Below, piece by piece: positions 26,781 through 35,321 of a DNA stretch of 64,000 bases. The position numbers and the translations under genes were made by a program. The notes under the pieces are model-generated. The model saw only the letters and a program-made list of their open reading frames with translations, was not told the DNA's origin and made no database searches. This stretch comes from Hyphomicrobium sp. Lineage in GTDB: Bacteria; Pseudomonadota; Alphaproteobacteria; Rhizobiales; Hyphomicrobiaceae. Where the stretch lies: NCBI GenBank assembly GCA_016793445.1, contig JAEUME010000005.1, positions 310,001-374,000 on the forward strand. The letters run 5' to 3'. How positions within the stretch are numbered: the stretch's first letter is position 1; each line of letters begins with the position of its first letter.

Positions 26781-28778
26781 ATGAGTAACACATTTGAACA
26801 GTTCGACGCGTCGCGCCTTGGCAAGACATTTTCAGATGAACCGCACGATACGGCGGAAGCGAATTTTAGTGCGGAGGCTTCTAACACCGAAGATGATAAC
26901 TTCGCTCTTGCGGCGGAAGCATTCAAGGCCGCTTCCTACATCAGAAAGAACCACGAAGTTTTTCCCGATTTCGTCGAAATCGAAGACCCAGAAGATATTA
27001 CGAAGAAAGCTTGGCAGGGACCGGACCCGTACGAACCGGAGAATCCGGAACACCGGATAATCGTCCGCGATGCGCGAGAGTTTGGCCACCTGCCTATCAT
27101 CGGAGGTATCGAGGTTTCTGAGATACCATACTATCTGCGCAAACTGTTTCCGGCTGAAGCGCTGGAAGGGTCCGAATACCTCATCGACATCGAAGCGACA
27201 GTTCTTTGGCTGAACGAACCGGGTAACACGCAAGCTTCGGTGAATATGAAATATTCAGCTAATGACATGGGCAGACCAAACCGGATATTGCTCAAAGCCG
27301 CTGCAAGCGACCCGTTTCTGAGTGCCACCCTACGCACCAACCAACGATTCTCGCTGGTCATACATGGCAAAGACTCATTCGTATACGATCATCAAAGCCG
27401 GGAGTTTCTGACCCACAAAGCCTTTAATATGTTGATCGCGTCGGAATACATTGAAGTAGAGGATGCGGAAGGCGAGCTAAAACGGTACGCCGTTTCCACG
27501 ATCTGGCAAAAGAGCCCAGCGCGCCGCACCTACTATGGCGTTGGGATTTATCCAGCAGGACGAATTGTGGGGGTTGGAACGCCTTACGTCGGCCCGAACC
27601 TCAATGAGTGGGCAGGCTTCGAGTATGAGAAGCTGAAGGGGATGAATACCACCGCAGAGGACGAAGCCGAAGCGGAATTCATCGAGACCCATATTTTCGA
27701 GGTCCTGCACGACGGTGACAAGAAAACGTGCGAATATGAATTGGATTTTTGGGCGGACCTGCTCCAAAACCCCCATGAAAAACCGCATGTCGCAATCGTG
27801 CGCACGGGTGAACTTGGTGGGTCGGGTAAGGACATTATCGCCGATCTGTTCCACGACCGTATCATCGGTCCGTCTCATGCTACCAGCGTCCAGGGCACCG
27901 ACGGCCTTACAGCAAAGTTCAACGGGCACTTGGCAAAATCGGCGCTGTGCATCGGCGATGAAATCGCGTGGCAAGGCGATCACGGCAGCGTAGACAAGCT
28001 GAAAAATGAGACCGGCACTGCGCGGCGTTCTATGGAGCGTAAGGGGATGGACCGCGTTATAGTCCCAAACTTCACCCGCTACATTTTACATACCAACAAC
28101 AAGACGCCAGTATCGGTAGGTCCAGAAGATCGCCGCTTCCTTATTGCGGAGGCGGCCCTCACGTCAAAGAAGTTCCCAGACGGCAAGGATAGTCCAGCCT
28201 ACGCAGCTTATTACAAGCGGCTCGCCGTCGCGTGCCGGAGCCCATCGGTAGTTATCGCCTTCGTTTGGCGATTACTCAATCGTGATTTGTCGAAGTTCAA
28301 TCGGTATTACGCGCCCCATACGGCAGCTAAAGACGAGCTTCGCCTTGAGAGCCTGCTTGCGCCGGAAAGGTGGATCGTGGATGCTGCAATGCAAGGCGGA
28401 TTTATCGATAAGGACGGCACATTTATACCGTTGAAGCTCGACTCCGAAACGGAAGTACTCAAAGACATATTGTTGAAGTCGTTCTTGGCTAGCGTTCCGC
28501 CGCGAGGTCAGAAACGCGCGGATCAGACAGCGCTTGGAATGTTGCTAGGCCCGAAAAAGAAGGGCAACGTGCCAGAACTCGCGCATTCTAGTGAGTCCAC
28601 GTTAATCGGCGGGGCTCAAAGCGCGCGCTGTTATGTTTTCCCTCCGCTGGACGAGTTGCGCCGCCGCGTATCGGCTCGTTGCAAGGTCAGCTTGGAGACC
28701 TTAACGTCACAAGATCGACCTGTTAGCGCCAAGCCAGAACAAGAAGCGTTTCGCGACAGAATTTACGCCAACGGGTGA
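26781..28778 (+). CDS. DUF5906 / superfamily 3-type replicative helicase
   Basis: This 665-residue protein has an ATP-binding loop GELGGSGKD (residues 343-351), a Walker B-like CIGDEIAWQ about 40 residues on, and NFTRYILHTNNKTPVSVGPE followed by DRRFLI, the sensor segment typical of phage and plasmid primase-helicases of the DUF5906 (NrS-1 polymerase-like) group. The acidic N-terminal 60 residues look unstructured. With the preceding primase it forms the replication module of the element. The start is an ATG 4 bases after the primase stop codon. Confidence 0.85.
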   Translation: MSNTFEQFDASRLGKTFSDEPHDTAEANFSAEASNTEDDNFALAAEAFKAASYIRKNHEVFPDFVEIEDPEDITKKAWQGPDPYEPENPEHRIIVRDAREFGHLPIIGGIEVSEIPYYLRKLFPAEALEGSEYLIDIEATVLWLNEPGNTQASVNMKYSANDMGRPNRILLKAAASDPFLSATLRTNQRFSLVIHGKDSFVYDHQSREFLTHKAFNMLIASEYIEVEDAEGELKRYAVSTIWQKSPARRTYYGVGIYPAGRIVGVGTPYVGPNLNEWAGFEYEKLKGMNTTAEDEAEAEFIETHIFEVLHDGDKKTCEYELDFWADLLQNPHEKPHVAIVRTGELGGSGKDIIADLFHDRIIGPSHATSVQGTDGLTAKFNGHLAKSALCIGDEIAWQGDHGSVDKLKNETGTARRSMERKGMDRVIVPNFTRYILHTNNKTPVSVGPEDRRFLIAEAALTSKKFPDGKDSPAYAAYYKRLAVACRSPSVVIAFVWRLLNRDLSKFNRYYAPHTAAKDELRLESLLAPERWIVDAAMQGGFIDKDGTFIPLKLDSETEVLKDILLKSFLASVPPRGQKRADQTALGMLLGPKKKGNVPELAHSSESTLIGGAQSARCYVFPPLDELRRRVSARCKVSLETLTSQDRPVSAKPEQEAFRDRIYANG

Positions 28779-29117
28779 GGGAGGGGGGCCATGCGGCACC
28801 GTTCTGCCATGCGCGAGCGGACCTAAAGGTCAATTGAGGGCTTCGCTCCCCAAAAGGTCAGGCGATTGTAACTCGCTGTTGTTGCTGGCATTATTCGGCA
28901 TAAGGACTACCTTTCCTACCTTTTCCACCTTTTCGAGCGAGAGAGAGAGGTTGCGACTATTAAAATGCGGCAGTGAAATATTTGCGGTAAAGCCGAAAAC
29001 GGGGACCGAGAATCCAGGGAAAAGGTCAGAAAAGGTCGCCCCTCACGTTCACCCTCCCGCGCGTGTTGGAGATTTCACGACCTGCGTGGCAGCCCGTCTC
29101 CGCCAGCCCGCACGCCC
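28779..29117 (+). repeat. repeat-rich region after the helicase gene (AAAGGTC cluster)
   Basis: AAAGGTC occurs in direct orientation at 28825, 28853, 29021 and 29031. ACCTTT, its reverse complement core, occurs three times between 28909 and 28935 in a pyrimidine-rich tract. An open frame crosses the region, but it has no recognisable protein features and follows the repeats, so I do not call a gene. The cluster is a candidate replication origin or regulator-binding array for the element. Confidence 0.5.
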
Positions 29118-29636
29118 TCACGAGGCGCGCAAAGCTAGAACCCTTGCCCGGCGATTAGTCGATTCAGCCCCGATGCCCCGGAAGTCCCGCTTCCGCTGCT
29201 CAGACAATGCTGTCGTCTCTAAGGCTACCGCAAGCCGTTCCCACCAATTGTTCATGCACCAACGCAGAAATCGGCCCTGAAGGCTCTTGAGAGGGATCGT
29301 CGCCGCCTCAGGGGACGAAGCCCATTCGCGCCCGTTGCCCTTCACCCGTTGCCTAAAGAGGCACGCATTCAGGAACGCCCTATCCTGCTTGCCACCCGCA
29401 CCGGGACCGCGCGGTATCAGTGGTTCGACTAGCGCCCATTCCTCATCTGTTAAAGCGTAACCGTCGGCTAGGCTTACGCGTCCCACCGGCACAGCATCCG
29501 CCAAATCAACGGATCGCCTAATCGCCGACACGACGGGAGGCAGCGTATTTGGCGGCACGTCTAGAACCTTCGCCACAGCCGCCCAATTGATCGGCTCATC
29601 GCCTTCCGCTTCGTGCTGACTACACTTCTCACTCAT
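29118..29636 (-). CDS. stand-alone IS5-type transposase N-terminal domain (DUF4096-like)
   Basis: This 172-residue protein contains LTDEEWALVEPLIPRGPGAG followed by DRAFLNACLFRQRVKGNGREW and LQGRFLRWCMNNWWERL. These are the N-terminal, DNA-contacting domain of IS5-family transposases. The DDE catalytic part is missing, and about 70 unrelated residues precede the domain (INWAAVAKVLDVPPNTLPPV, an HTH-like stretch). No terminal inverted repeats were seen around it. It may be a decayed transposase or a domesticated regulator. The ATG at 29636 is preceded by a weak GAG. Confidence 0.6.
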   Translation of the reverse strand: MSEKCSQHEAEGDEPINWAAVAKVLDVPPNTLPPVVSAIRRSVDLADAVPVGRVSLADGYALTDEEWALVEPLIPRGPGAGGKQDRAFLNACLFRQRVKGNGREWASSPEAATIPLKSLQGRFLRWCMNNWWERLAVALETTALSEQRKRDFRGIGAESTNRRARVLALRAS

Positions 29637-29983
29637 CGCTCTACTCGCATTTCTTGCGCAAGGCACTGCAACCCACCATCGACATTCTCAAACATCGGAA
29701 CCCGGCCACCCGGCTTCTCATCGGGACCCGGATAGGGTCCGTCTTAAAGGGGAACGGGTGGGTCTCGTCTCTACGGCGATCCGGCGACCAGTCGTCTCGG
29801 GGTATCGCCAATTGGACAGAAACACGAAACGCAAAATATCGGATAGCCGTCCCAAATCCATATATGGGAATCATAATCGGAAATAGAAGGCTTTATTGAC
29901 TCCATCTGTCTATGACGCTTTATCAGCGCGACAATTCCAGATATATTCGACCATGCATTCAGCGCATATCGAGACAAAACCAC
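29637..29983. other. divergent intergenic region before the serine recombinase
   Basis: These 347 bases separate the transposase-domain gene (minus) from the recombinase gene (plus). The right half is AT-rich and includes the palindrome CCATATATGG at 29858. Recombination sites of resolvases often lie upstream of the gene, but no clear pair of inverted half-sites was recognised. Confidence 0.4.
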
Positions 29984-30649
29984 ATGCGTCGCGCCTTTTT
30001 GTATTGCCGTGTTTCGAGCGCTCTTCAGGTGAAAGAGGGCGAATCGCTAGCCGTCCAACAGGAATTGGGCGAAGCCATCTGCAAGCTCGAAGGTTTGACG
30101 CTGGCGGGCATCTTCGTTGAAGAGGGCGTATCGGGCTCGAAGCCGCTCGCAAGCCGTCCTGAAGGTTCTAGGCTCGTTGCAGGACTGCAGCCCGGCGACG
30201 TTGTAATTGCACTCCGCCTTGATCGAATGTTCCGTAACGTTGCCGACGCTGTGACTGCCCTTTCCGACTTCAAGCGCCGTGGCGTTGCTCTGTACTTGAA
30301 GGACGTTGGCGGCTTCGTTTCAGGCGACTCCGTGGGTGAGTTGGTCTTCTCAATTATGTCCGCAATGGCCAGCTTCGAACGGTCTCGGACACGCGAACGG
30401 ATTGTCGAAACGAAGGCTTCGCTAGCCCGCCAAGGGCGCTTTATGGGCGGAGACACACCATTCGGCACAAGGCTAGTAGAGCGTGACGGCGAACGTTACG
30501 TCGAAGCTGATGATGAGATAATGACCACATTGCGCGACCTACGCGCCAAAGGCTACAGCACCCGACTGATTGCTGGACACTTCGCCCAACATGGCATCGA
30601 GGTTAGCCATCATGCTGTTGCTCGTGCGCTAAAACGGCTAGCAGCCTAG
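29984..30649 (+). CDS. serine recombinase (resolvase/invertase family)
   Basis: This 221-residue recombinase begins MRRAFLYCRVSSALQVKEGE, with Ser11 as the likely nucleophile in the YCRVS context. The conserved segments VVIALRLDRMFRNVADAV and SAMASFERSRTRERI follow, then a C-terminal HTH-like region (YSTRLIAGHFAQHGIEVSHH). Length and layout fit small resolvases and invertases. It could resolve dimers of the element or invert a segment; no target site is identified. An in-frame start 72 bases upstream lies in AT-rich non-coding-like DNA and is not used. Confidence 0.9.
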   Translation: MRRAFLYCRVSSALQVKEGESLAVQQELGEAICKLEGLTLAGIFVEEGVSGSKPLASRPEGSRLVAGLQPGDVVIALRLDRMFRNVADAVTALSDFKRRGVALYLKDVGGFVSGDSVGELVFSIMSAMASFERSRTRERIVETKASLARQGRFMGGDTPFGTRLVERDGERYVEADDEIMTTLRDLRAKGYSTRLIAGHFAQHGIEVSHHAVARALKRLAA

Positions 30650-30978
30650 CGGCGTTCGCCCACCCGCAACACCTGCGGGTCGCGCGAGTGACTCACTTCA
30701 TTACGACAAACCAACGAAGCCATCGAATCCGCGACACGCAACATGCTGTCTGCCGTCCGATGCTGCTTGCTCTCGACAGAAGCATCACACACACACTCCC
30801 CCCCCTCAAAAGGCAGGGCACAGGGGACCCCAAGGGGAATACCCATGTCCCCTTTTCGAATATAAGACCGGGTCCGCCTCTAATCGGTGCTAATTCGCAA
30901 TTTAAATCCAAAAAACCCCTTGACAAATACGAAATAGTCACCATCTGGGATTCAGGCGGCGGGGCGGCACTTTTCTAA
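30650..30978. other. intergenic region after the recombinase
   Basis: These 329 bases have no convincing gene. They contain a CCCCCCC run and partly inverted GGGGACC/GTCCCC blocks around 30826-30855. A TTGACA at 30920 may be a -35 element for the following gene, but its -10 partner is not clear. Confidence 0.35.
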
Positions 30979-31548
30979 GTGACAAATCATATTGATACCA
31001 ACCTCGCTGCTATTGGTTCGGCGCTATTCGCGCGCGTAACAGGGAAACGTTACATGGGAAGTAAGTCATACGCATTCGGCGGCGAGCCGCTCCGCTTTGC
31101 ACGCAACTTAGCAAATTTCGCACTCGCGGAGCTAATCGGAGCTAAAGCCACTGGTGTGCCATTCGGCGTCAGGCATGATGACGGCGTCCCCTGCTTGATA
31201 TTGCCCATGGTCCCGTACACCGGTGAAAAGTTGAAGATCATCGTCTTCTACGATCCGAAAAGCCGCTTGAGTTTGAGAACGCTATTCAGCGAAAACGAAT
31301 ATCACTTAGTAGCCCAGTGGCGGAAGTACTGTCGGGCGTTTGTGATTGCTCAAATTGACCCACTAACGGATGACGGCCCAGTGGTTCTAGACCATGGCGC
31401 TACGCGGAACGCCGCTTCGTCGCTCGGCAAACCCTACAACGGCGTCGCAGCGCCGGATATGCTTGCTCTCGATGCAGCGCTAGGGACCAAACTGAAGTAT
31501 GTGCACGAAGAGCGGTGGTCGAAACTCGCCGCTTTCGATGGCCACTAA
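30979..31548 (+). CDS. hypothetical protein
   Basis: This frame encodes up to 189 residues from a GTG at 30979; a shorter version from the ATG at 31054 (164 residues) is also possible. It is a soluble protein without signal or membrane segments, containing PFGVRHDDGVPCLILPMVPY and GPVVLDHGATRNAASSLGKP. Nothing identifies a family. It stands alone, with its own upstream region, between the recombinase and a convergent gene. Confidence 0.55.
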   Translation: MTNHIDTNLAAIGSALFARVTGKRYMGSKSYAFGGEPLRFARNLANFALAELIGAKATGVPFGVRHDDGVPCLILPMVPYTGEKLKIIVFYDPKSRLSLRTLFSENEYHLVAQWRKYCRAFVIAQIDPLTDDGPVVLDHGATRNAASSLGKPYNGVAAPDMLALDAALGTKLKYVHEERWSKLAAFDGH

Positions 31549-31631
31549 ACCAGCAACCTTGTCTTGCAGTATAAAAAATTGAAAGTCAGAGACGCGCGCC
31601 ACATGCGGCCAAAGCCTACTAGCCGATCAAA

Positions 31632-32681
31632 TCAATACCCATTTTCGTCTTTTGACTTCATTTGCTTCGTATAGCAGATTTTTCTATATTCATAGTTGTC
31701 ACTATGCACACCATCGCAATGCCGTTGGATTTCCGTCGGAACATCCATCGATGCAATCGCAGATCGAGCTTCGCGCTGGTTGCGTTCACAAATCTCTCGA
31801 TACTCGTAGTTAGAACGGTGTACGCTTGCACACCGTTCTCGAATATCTATTTCCGGTGATTCATAGCCACGCTTAACCGTTTCCGATTGACCGATCAACG
31901 TTGGCTTCACGGGCGCACTCTTTCTGGCAAGCATAAATCGTTGCACTGCCGCAGAGTTTGCGCCAGCAGACTTTTCAACGAAGCAGAGCAACATCTGATC
32001 GCCGTTCCCAGCGGCTTCTTCCCCGCAGTCGCGGACATTGCGCTCGTCGTTGGTAAGTTCGGTATCCAAAAGAACCCGCCCAGCACTCTTCATTTTGTTT
32101 AAATAAGAGATAGAGTTATCTTGCGCTCTCGCGACCCAATCAAGCACTTCGTGGTCCAGAGAAATCGAGGCGGTTAGGTAGCGATTCTCGGCCACGGTTC
32201 CGTCGTACACGGCAACAAAATACTCTTCAGCGCAGAATTGCGCGCGCTTCTGCTTCAAGTCACCAATGGCTGCTTTTGCGCTCCGCCTGTCTGAGCCATA
32301 AAGGTTTTCACTGCTTTGAATATCGTCTATGGCCAGACCAAGCTTCTGTATGTTCTTCGTATGCTCAAGACGTTTTCCGAGTGTTCGCCCGTCCTCGCAT
32401 AGCTTCGCCATTTCAGTGAGTGTCCAGTTGATAACCTGGCTTCCTATTCTTGGATTGCTGGCGACTTCGGACCACTTTCCGTCTAGCTGCGCTCCATTCA
32501 CAGTCAGATTGGCGAGGTGCTGTGGCGCGAGGCTTCGTACGAGCCGAACACGGTAACCGTAGCCGATGACGCCTGCTATGAGGGCTGCAATGAGGAGCCC
32601 ACCACTGCACCAAATACGCCAATTGACCACCGACGATGAAACATCAATATCGCGGCTATAATCCCGACGCCCAAAACTCAT
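31632..32681 (-). CDS. hypothetical membrane-anchored protein with two C-x3-H-x3-NYEYR-x2-C repeats
   Basis: This 349-residue protein begins at the ATG at 32681 (MSFGRRDYSRDIDV) and has one membrane helix near residues 22-42 (WCSGGLLIAALIAGVIGYGY). The long following part is helical and contains scattered cysteines. At the C-terminus two copies of a motif occur about 38 residues apart, CASVHRSNYEYREICERNQ and CDGVHSDNYEYRKICYTKQ. These could each hold a disulfide or bind metal. I know no function for it. An in-frame start upstream at 32795 is less likely because the extra residues lack the character of the rest. Confidence 0.6.
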   Translation of the reverse strand: MSFGRRDYSRDIDVSSSVVNWRIWCSGGLLIAALIAGVIGYGYRVRLVRSLAPQHLANLTVNGAQLDGKWSEVASNPRIGSQVINWTLTEMAKLCEDGRTLGKRLEHTKNIQKLGLAIDDIQSSENLYGSDRRSAKAAIGDLKQKRAQFCAEEYFVAVYDGTVAENRYLTASISLDHEVLDWVARAQDNSISYLNKMKSAGRVLLDTELTNDERNVRDCGEEAAGNGDQMLLCFVEKSAGANSAAVQRFMLARKSAPVKPTLIGQSETVKRGYESPEIDIRERCASVHRSNYEYREICERNQREARSAIASMDVPTEIQRHCDGVHSDNYEYRKICYTKQMKSKDENGY

Positions 32682-32945
32682 GACCTTACCCACACCGTTT
32701 CCGCAATTCTTTTGTGCAGTGTAGACAGGAAAAATTAAGGTCCTGTTTATCGACGCCTGCGGGCCTTCCGAGGATAAGGCAGCCATCAGCCGCACGCTTG
32801 AGGCGCGGGCTGCGGACGGAAGTCTATGGGCGCGCGATTGCGGCGCAAATTTCTGAATAAACGATCTGTGCGGATCATAGGTCGTTAACTTGAATGTGGC
32901 ACGGTCCCTTGAAGATCGGTTTGCGTTCAGAGGGTAACCACTGCC

Positions 32946-33344
32946 ATGTATCCGTCGGAAGCGTACCCATACGTTGTGGCTGGCAGCGTGTTTTTTGCGG
33001 CGCTACTCGCGTCCGCATTCCTACGTTGGATTTCGCGCACCATCGTCCACCCGTTTGCAGTGGCAATTTACAATGAGAACAAGAAGAAGAACCCATCAGA
33101 AGAGTTTGGCCCCTCACACACTGTCGGTGCTTGGGTCGGGCTCTTGATCCTCACGGGCATATTTGGGGCTGGGATCATCGGAGCATTGAAGCCCGATTCA
33201 GCGTCGTCTAGCAGCGATGCCGAAAGGCTCGCAAAAGGCTATTTCGGAATGCAAGTCATAAACTGCTACCAGATGTCAGACTTCGAACTAATTGCCAACG
33301 AGACCAAGTGCAAAGACGCTCTGAAGCGAGTTCGAGGCTACTAG
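32946..33344 (+). CDS. hypothetical protein with two membrane helices
   Basis: This 132-residue protein has hydrophobic segments at about residues 8-30 (YVVAGSVFFAALLASAFL) and 62-82 (VGAWVGLLILTGIFGAGIIG). A basic loop (YNENKKKNPSEE) lies between them, and a C-terminal soluble tail with two cysteines (INCYQMSDFELI, NETKCKDAL) follows. It lies 4 bases before the next gene, forming a two-gene unit. I do not recognise the family. Confidence 0.55.
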   Translation: MYPSEAYPYVVAGSVFFAALLASAFLRWISRTIVHPFAVAIYNENKKKNPSEEFGPSHTVGAWVGLLILTGIFGAGIIGALKPDSASSSSDAERLAKGYFGMQVINCYQMSDFELIANETKCKDALKRVRGY

Positions 33345-33348
33345 ACAG

Positions 33349-33645
33349 ATGATTCATCGAATGCTGCGTATCGCTGTGCCCATTCTGTTTATCTGCGCCG
33401 GGAGTCCAGCGCGAGCTTTCGATAGCAGCGATCTTGACGCCTTCATTGAAGATAACGGGGGTCGCGGCGCTCGTTCCGGCTATGAAAGCATAGGCCCGTC
33501 ACCCGAAGAAGCGGCGAGAGCCGACTTCAAGCGTGAACTCAACGAACGGCTTGAGCGAGACGGCGCGAGGAACTGCGCTAACATGAACGCCTTCGGCGGC
33601 GCTGCGGCGGAAATGGATTGCCGCAGAATGTACCGGTGGGACTGA
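33349..33645 (+). CDS. small secreted hypothetical protein
   Basis: This 98-residue protein has a signal peptide (MLRIAVPILFICAGSPARAF) and a mature part of about 75 charged residues with two cysteines near the end (RNCANMNAFGGAAAEMDCRR). It follows the two-helix membrane protein by 4 bases and ends 1 base before the convergent DUF4236 gene. Function unknown. Confidence 0.55.
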   Translation: MIHRMLRIAVPILFICAGSPARAFDSSDLDAFIEDNGGRGARSGYESIGPSPEEAARADFKRELNERLERDGARNCANMNAFGGAAAEMDCRRMYRWD

Positions 33646-33646
33646 G

Positions 33647-34060
33647 CTATCCGCCATACATCCCCGCTAAAATGTAGCCGACGAAGCAAAAGAATGCCGT
33701 CGCAAGAACCAGCACGACCGCTAGGATCAAGCGCCCGACAATTCTAACCCCTAACGGCGACTTCACTGGCGCGTTGGAGCTTGCGGTCTGCCAGTCGTGT
33801 CTGCCCCGCTTGGAGTTGTGCCGCTTGTGCTTCCAAGAGAACGTCATTGGGTATGCGCGCACGTAGCGAACAGCCCCACGCGAGACTGTAGACGTATGTG
33901 ACAGTCCCGTACCCGGAAGGCCAACGGTTGCCGTTGTGCGATCTTTCGAGAAGTTAAGCTTCGCGCCACGCGGACCAACAGACGTGCTCAATCCGCTCTT
34001 ACTCACGTTGAGGCGGACGCCGGGAAGCACCTTGAACGACTTGCGGAAGCGAAAAGCCAC
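33647..34060 (-). CDS. DUF4236 domain protein with C-terminal membrane helix
   Basis: This 137-residue protein opens with the DUF4236 signature: FRFRKSFKVLPGVRLNVSKS, then GLSTSVGPRGAKLNFSKD and TVGLPGTGLSH. A basic linker follows, and one long hydrophobic segment near the end (GRLILAVVLVLATAFFCFVG). The domain is common in phage, plasmid and defence settings and has no proven role. It lies 34 bases after the PD-(D/E)XK nuclease gene on the same strand, so it is probably the last gene of the restriction operon. Confidence 0.85.
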   Translation of the reverse strand: MAFRFRKSFKVLPGVRLNVSKSGLSTSVGPRGAKLNFSKDRTTATVGLPGTGLSHTSTVSRGAVRYVRAYPMTFSWKHKRHNSKRGRHDWQTASSNAPVKSPLGVRIVGRLILAVVLVLATAFFCFVGYILAGMYGG

Positions 34061-34094
34061 GCCTTTTTCCTTCGCCCTTGAGAGACACCACGCG

Positions 34095-35321
34095 TTAGCT
34101 GCGGCTATCCCAGCCTATTGCCCTGAAGCACTCATCGAATTTCGGTAGCGTCTCTTTGACGAACACACCAAGCCGCTCCTTCAAAAGTGCGATGCACCTT
34201 TCCTGATCATACTCACTCTTAAGCTCGCCTTTGCCCAATAGTTCACTGCTGGCAAGGGTCTTCCATTTGTCGGTAAGCCTCTTAGCGCCACGCTTGATTT
34301 CAGGCTGGGCAGCTTTGAAATAGGCTTCTCTAAACTCCTTCTCACCCGGCCCCAAGATCAACATAACCTGCACGTGATCCACCACAGCCTTTATCTCCAC
34401 CAGGAGTATTCTCTTCGTTGTGGTCCATCCCGCTCCGCTTTTGATGCCCGGCAGCGTTTCCCACTGCTCTACAGCGAACCGAGTCATAGTTCGCAGCGAA
34501 TCATCTTGGATGAGTCTGATTGCCTGCGTTGAAACTGCTCGTCCTATCTCGTCTGCTCGCTCCTTAATCGCCTCACCCAAGCTGCCAAGCTCATCCGGTC
34601 GTTGCTCCGTTAGGTATTCCAAGGCTTCTCTGTGCCGTTGCCAAAGCGCCTGAGCAATCGCAGCCAACTCTTCATCTTGCATGACATTCCTCCGCAGCAT
34701 CGCCGCATATGCCCGCAACATTGACACGGCCAACCTATCAGCCGCTGCCACCGAGAGCACTGCTTCTATCGCTTCGATGACTTCATCATATGAGATTGCC
34801 CTCCAAACCGGATCGGATGGCTCCGCGCCATCTGGCGTCAAGAAGAAGTATAAATGCGCCCATTCACCGCCTGCCGTTGGCCAGCGCGCTTCTACCGCTT
34901 CTCGATAACGCTCAAGCTGACCTTTGCTCTCAAGGGCATCTATCTTTAGTTCAAAGACGAGAACAAGACGCTGCTCGGCGAGCGTGACCAGTAAATCGAT
35001 GCTGCGCCACTCGCGGCGAACCTCGACGTTGTCCAAATCCATCAGATGCAAACGCAGCCGTGAAAACTTCTGTGATGCGCCAGACCGCGCGAGCAGCGTA
35101 TCGATCAACGCGCGCAAAAACTTGTCCCCGAAGCCGTGGGGTCGATAGGGATCGAGCATCGATGCGAGAAAGTTTGCGTGTCTAATTTCGGCGCGCTCGA
35201 CACCTAGTGCTTCGAACGGACAATAGACCGAAAGGGCCTGTTCCAACTTCCTGAAATCACTGTCTTCGAGAACCAGCGCTTCCAACTTTTCCTTCATCAG
35301 CGTTTCGCCCAAATCAGTCAT
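34095..35321 (-). CDS. PD-(D/E)XK nuclease family protein (PDDEXK_4-like)
   Basis: This 408-residue protein has ALGVERAEIRHANFLASMLD followed by HGFGDKFLRALI, the entry signature of the PDDEXK_4 family. The nuclease core is SIDLLVTLAEQRLVLVFELK, which gives the D-x(n)-E-x-K pattern. The C-terminal half is helical and unassigned. Its ATG overlaps the stop codon of the type IIG restriction-methylase gene by 1 base, so it is made together with that enzyme. It may cut invading DNA with specificity set by the partner, or guard against unmethylated escape; neither is shown. Confidence 0.85.
   Translation of the reverse strand: MTDLGETLMKEKLEALVLEDSDFRKLEQALSVYCPFEALGVERAEIRHANFLASMLDPYRPHGFGDKFLRALIDTLLARSGASQKFSRLRLHLMDLDNVEVRREWRSIDLLVTLAEQRLVLVFELKIDALESKGQLERYREAVEARWPTAGGEWAHLYFFLTPDGAEPSDPVWRAISYDEVIEAIEAVLSVAAADRLAVSMLRAYAAMLRRNVMQDEELAAIAQALWQRHREALEYLTEQRPDELGSLGEAIKERADEIGRAVSTQAIRLIQDDSLRTMTRFAVEQWETLPGIKSGAGWTTTKRILLVEIKAVVDHVQVMLILGPGEKEFREAYFKAAQPEIKRGAKRLTDKWKTLASSELLGKGELKSEYDQERCIALLKERLGVFVKETLPKFDECFRAIGWDSRS

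Noticed and set aside
28834..29280. Open frame of 148 codons behind the helicase gene
   Set aside because: It runs through the AAAGGTC repeats and into the antisense of the transposase-domain gene, has low-complexity composition and no recognisable domain or ribosome site.
29858..29867. CCATATATGG palindrome as a resolvase site
   Set aside because: It is a single 10-bp palindrome without the paired half-sites and spacing of a res or inversion site.
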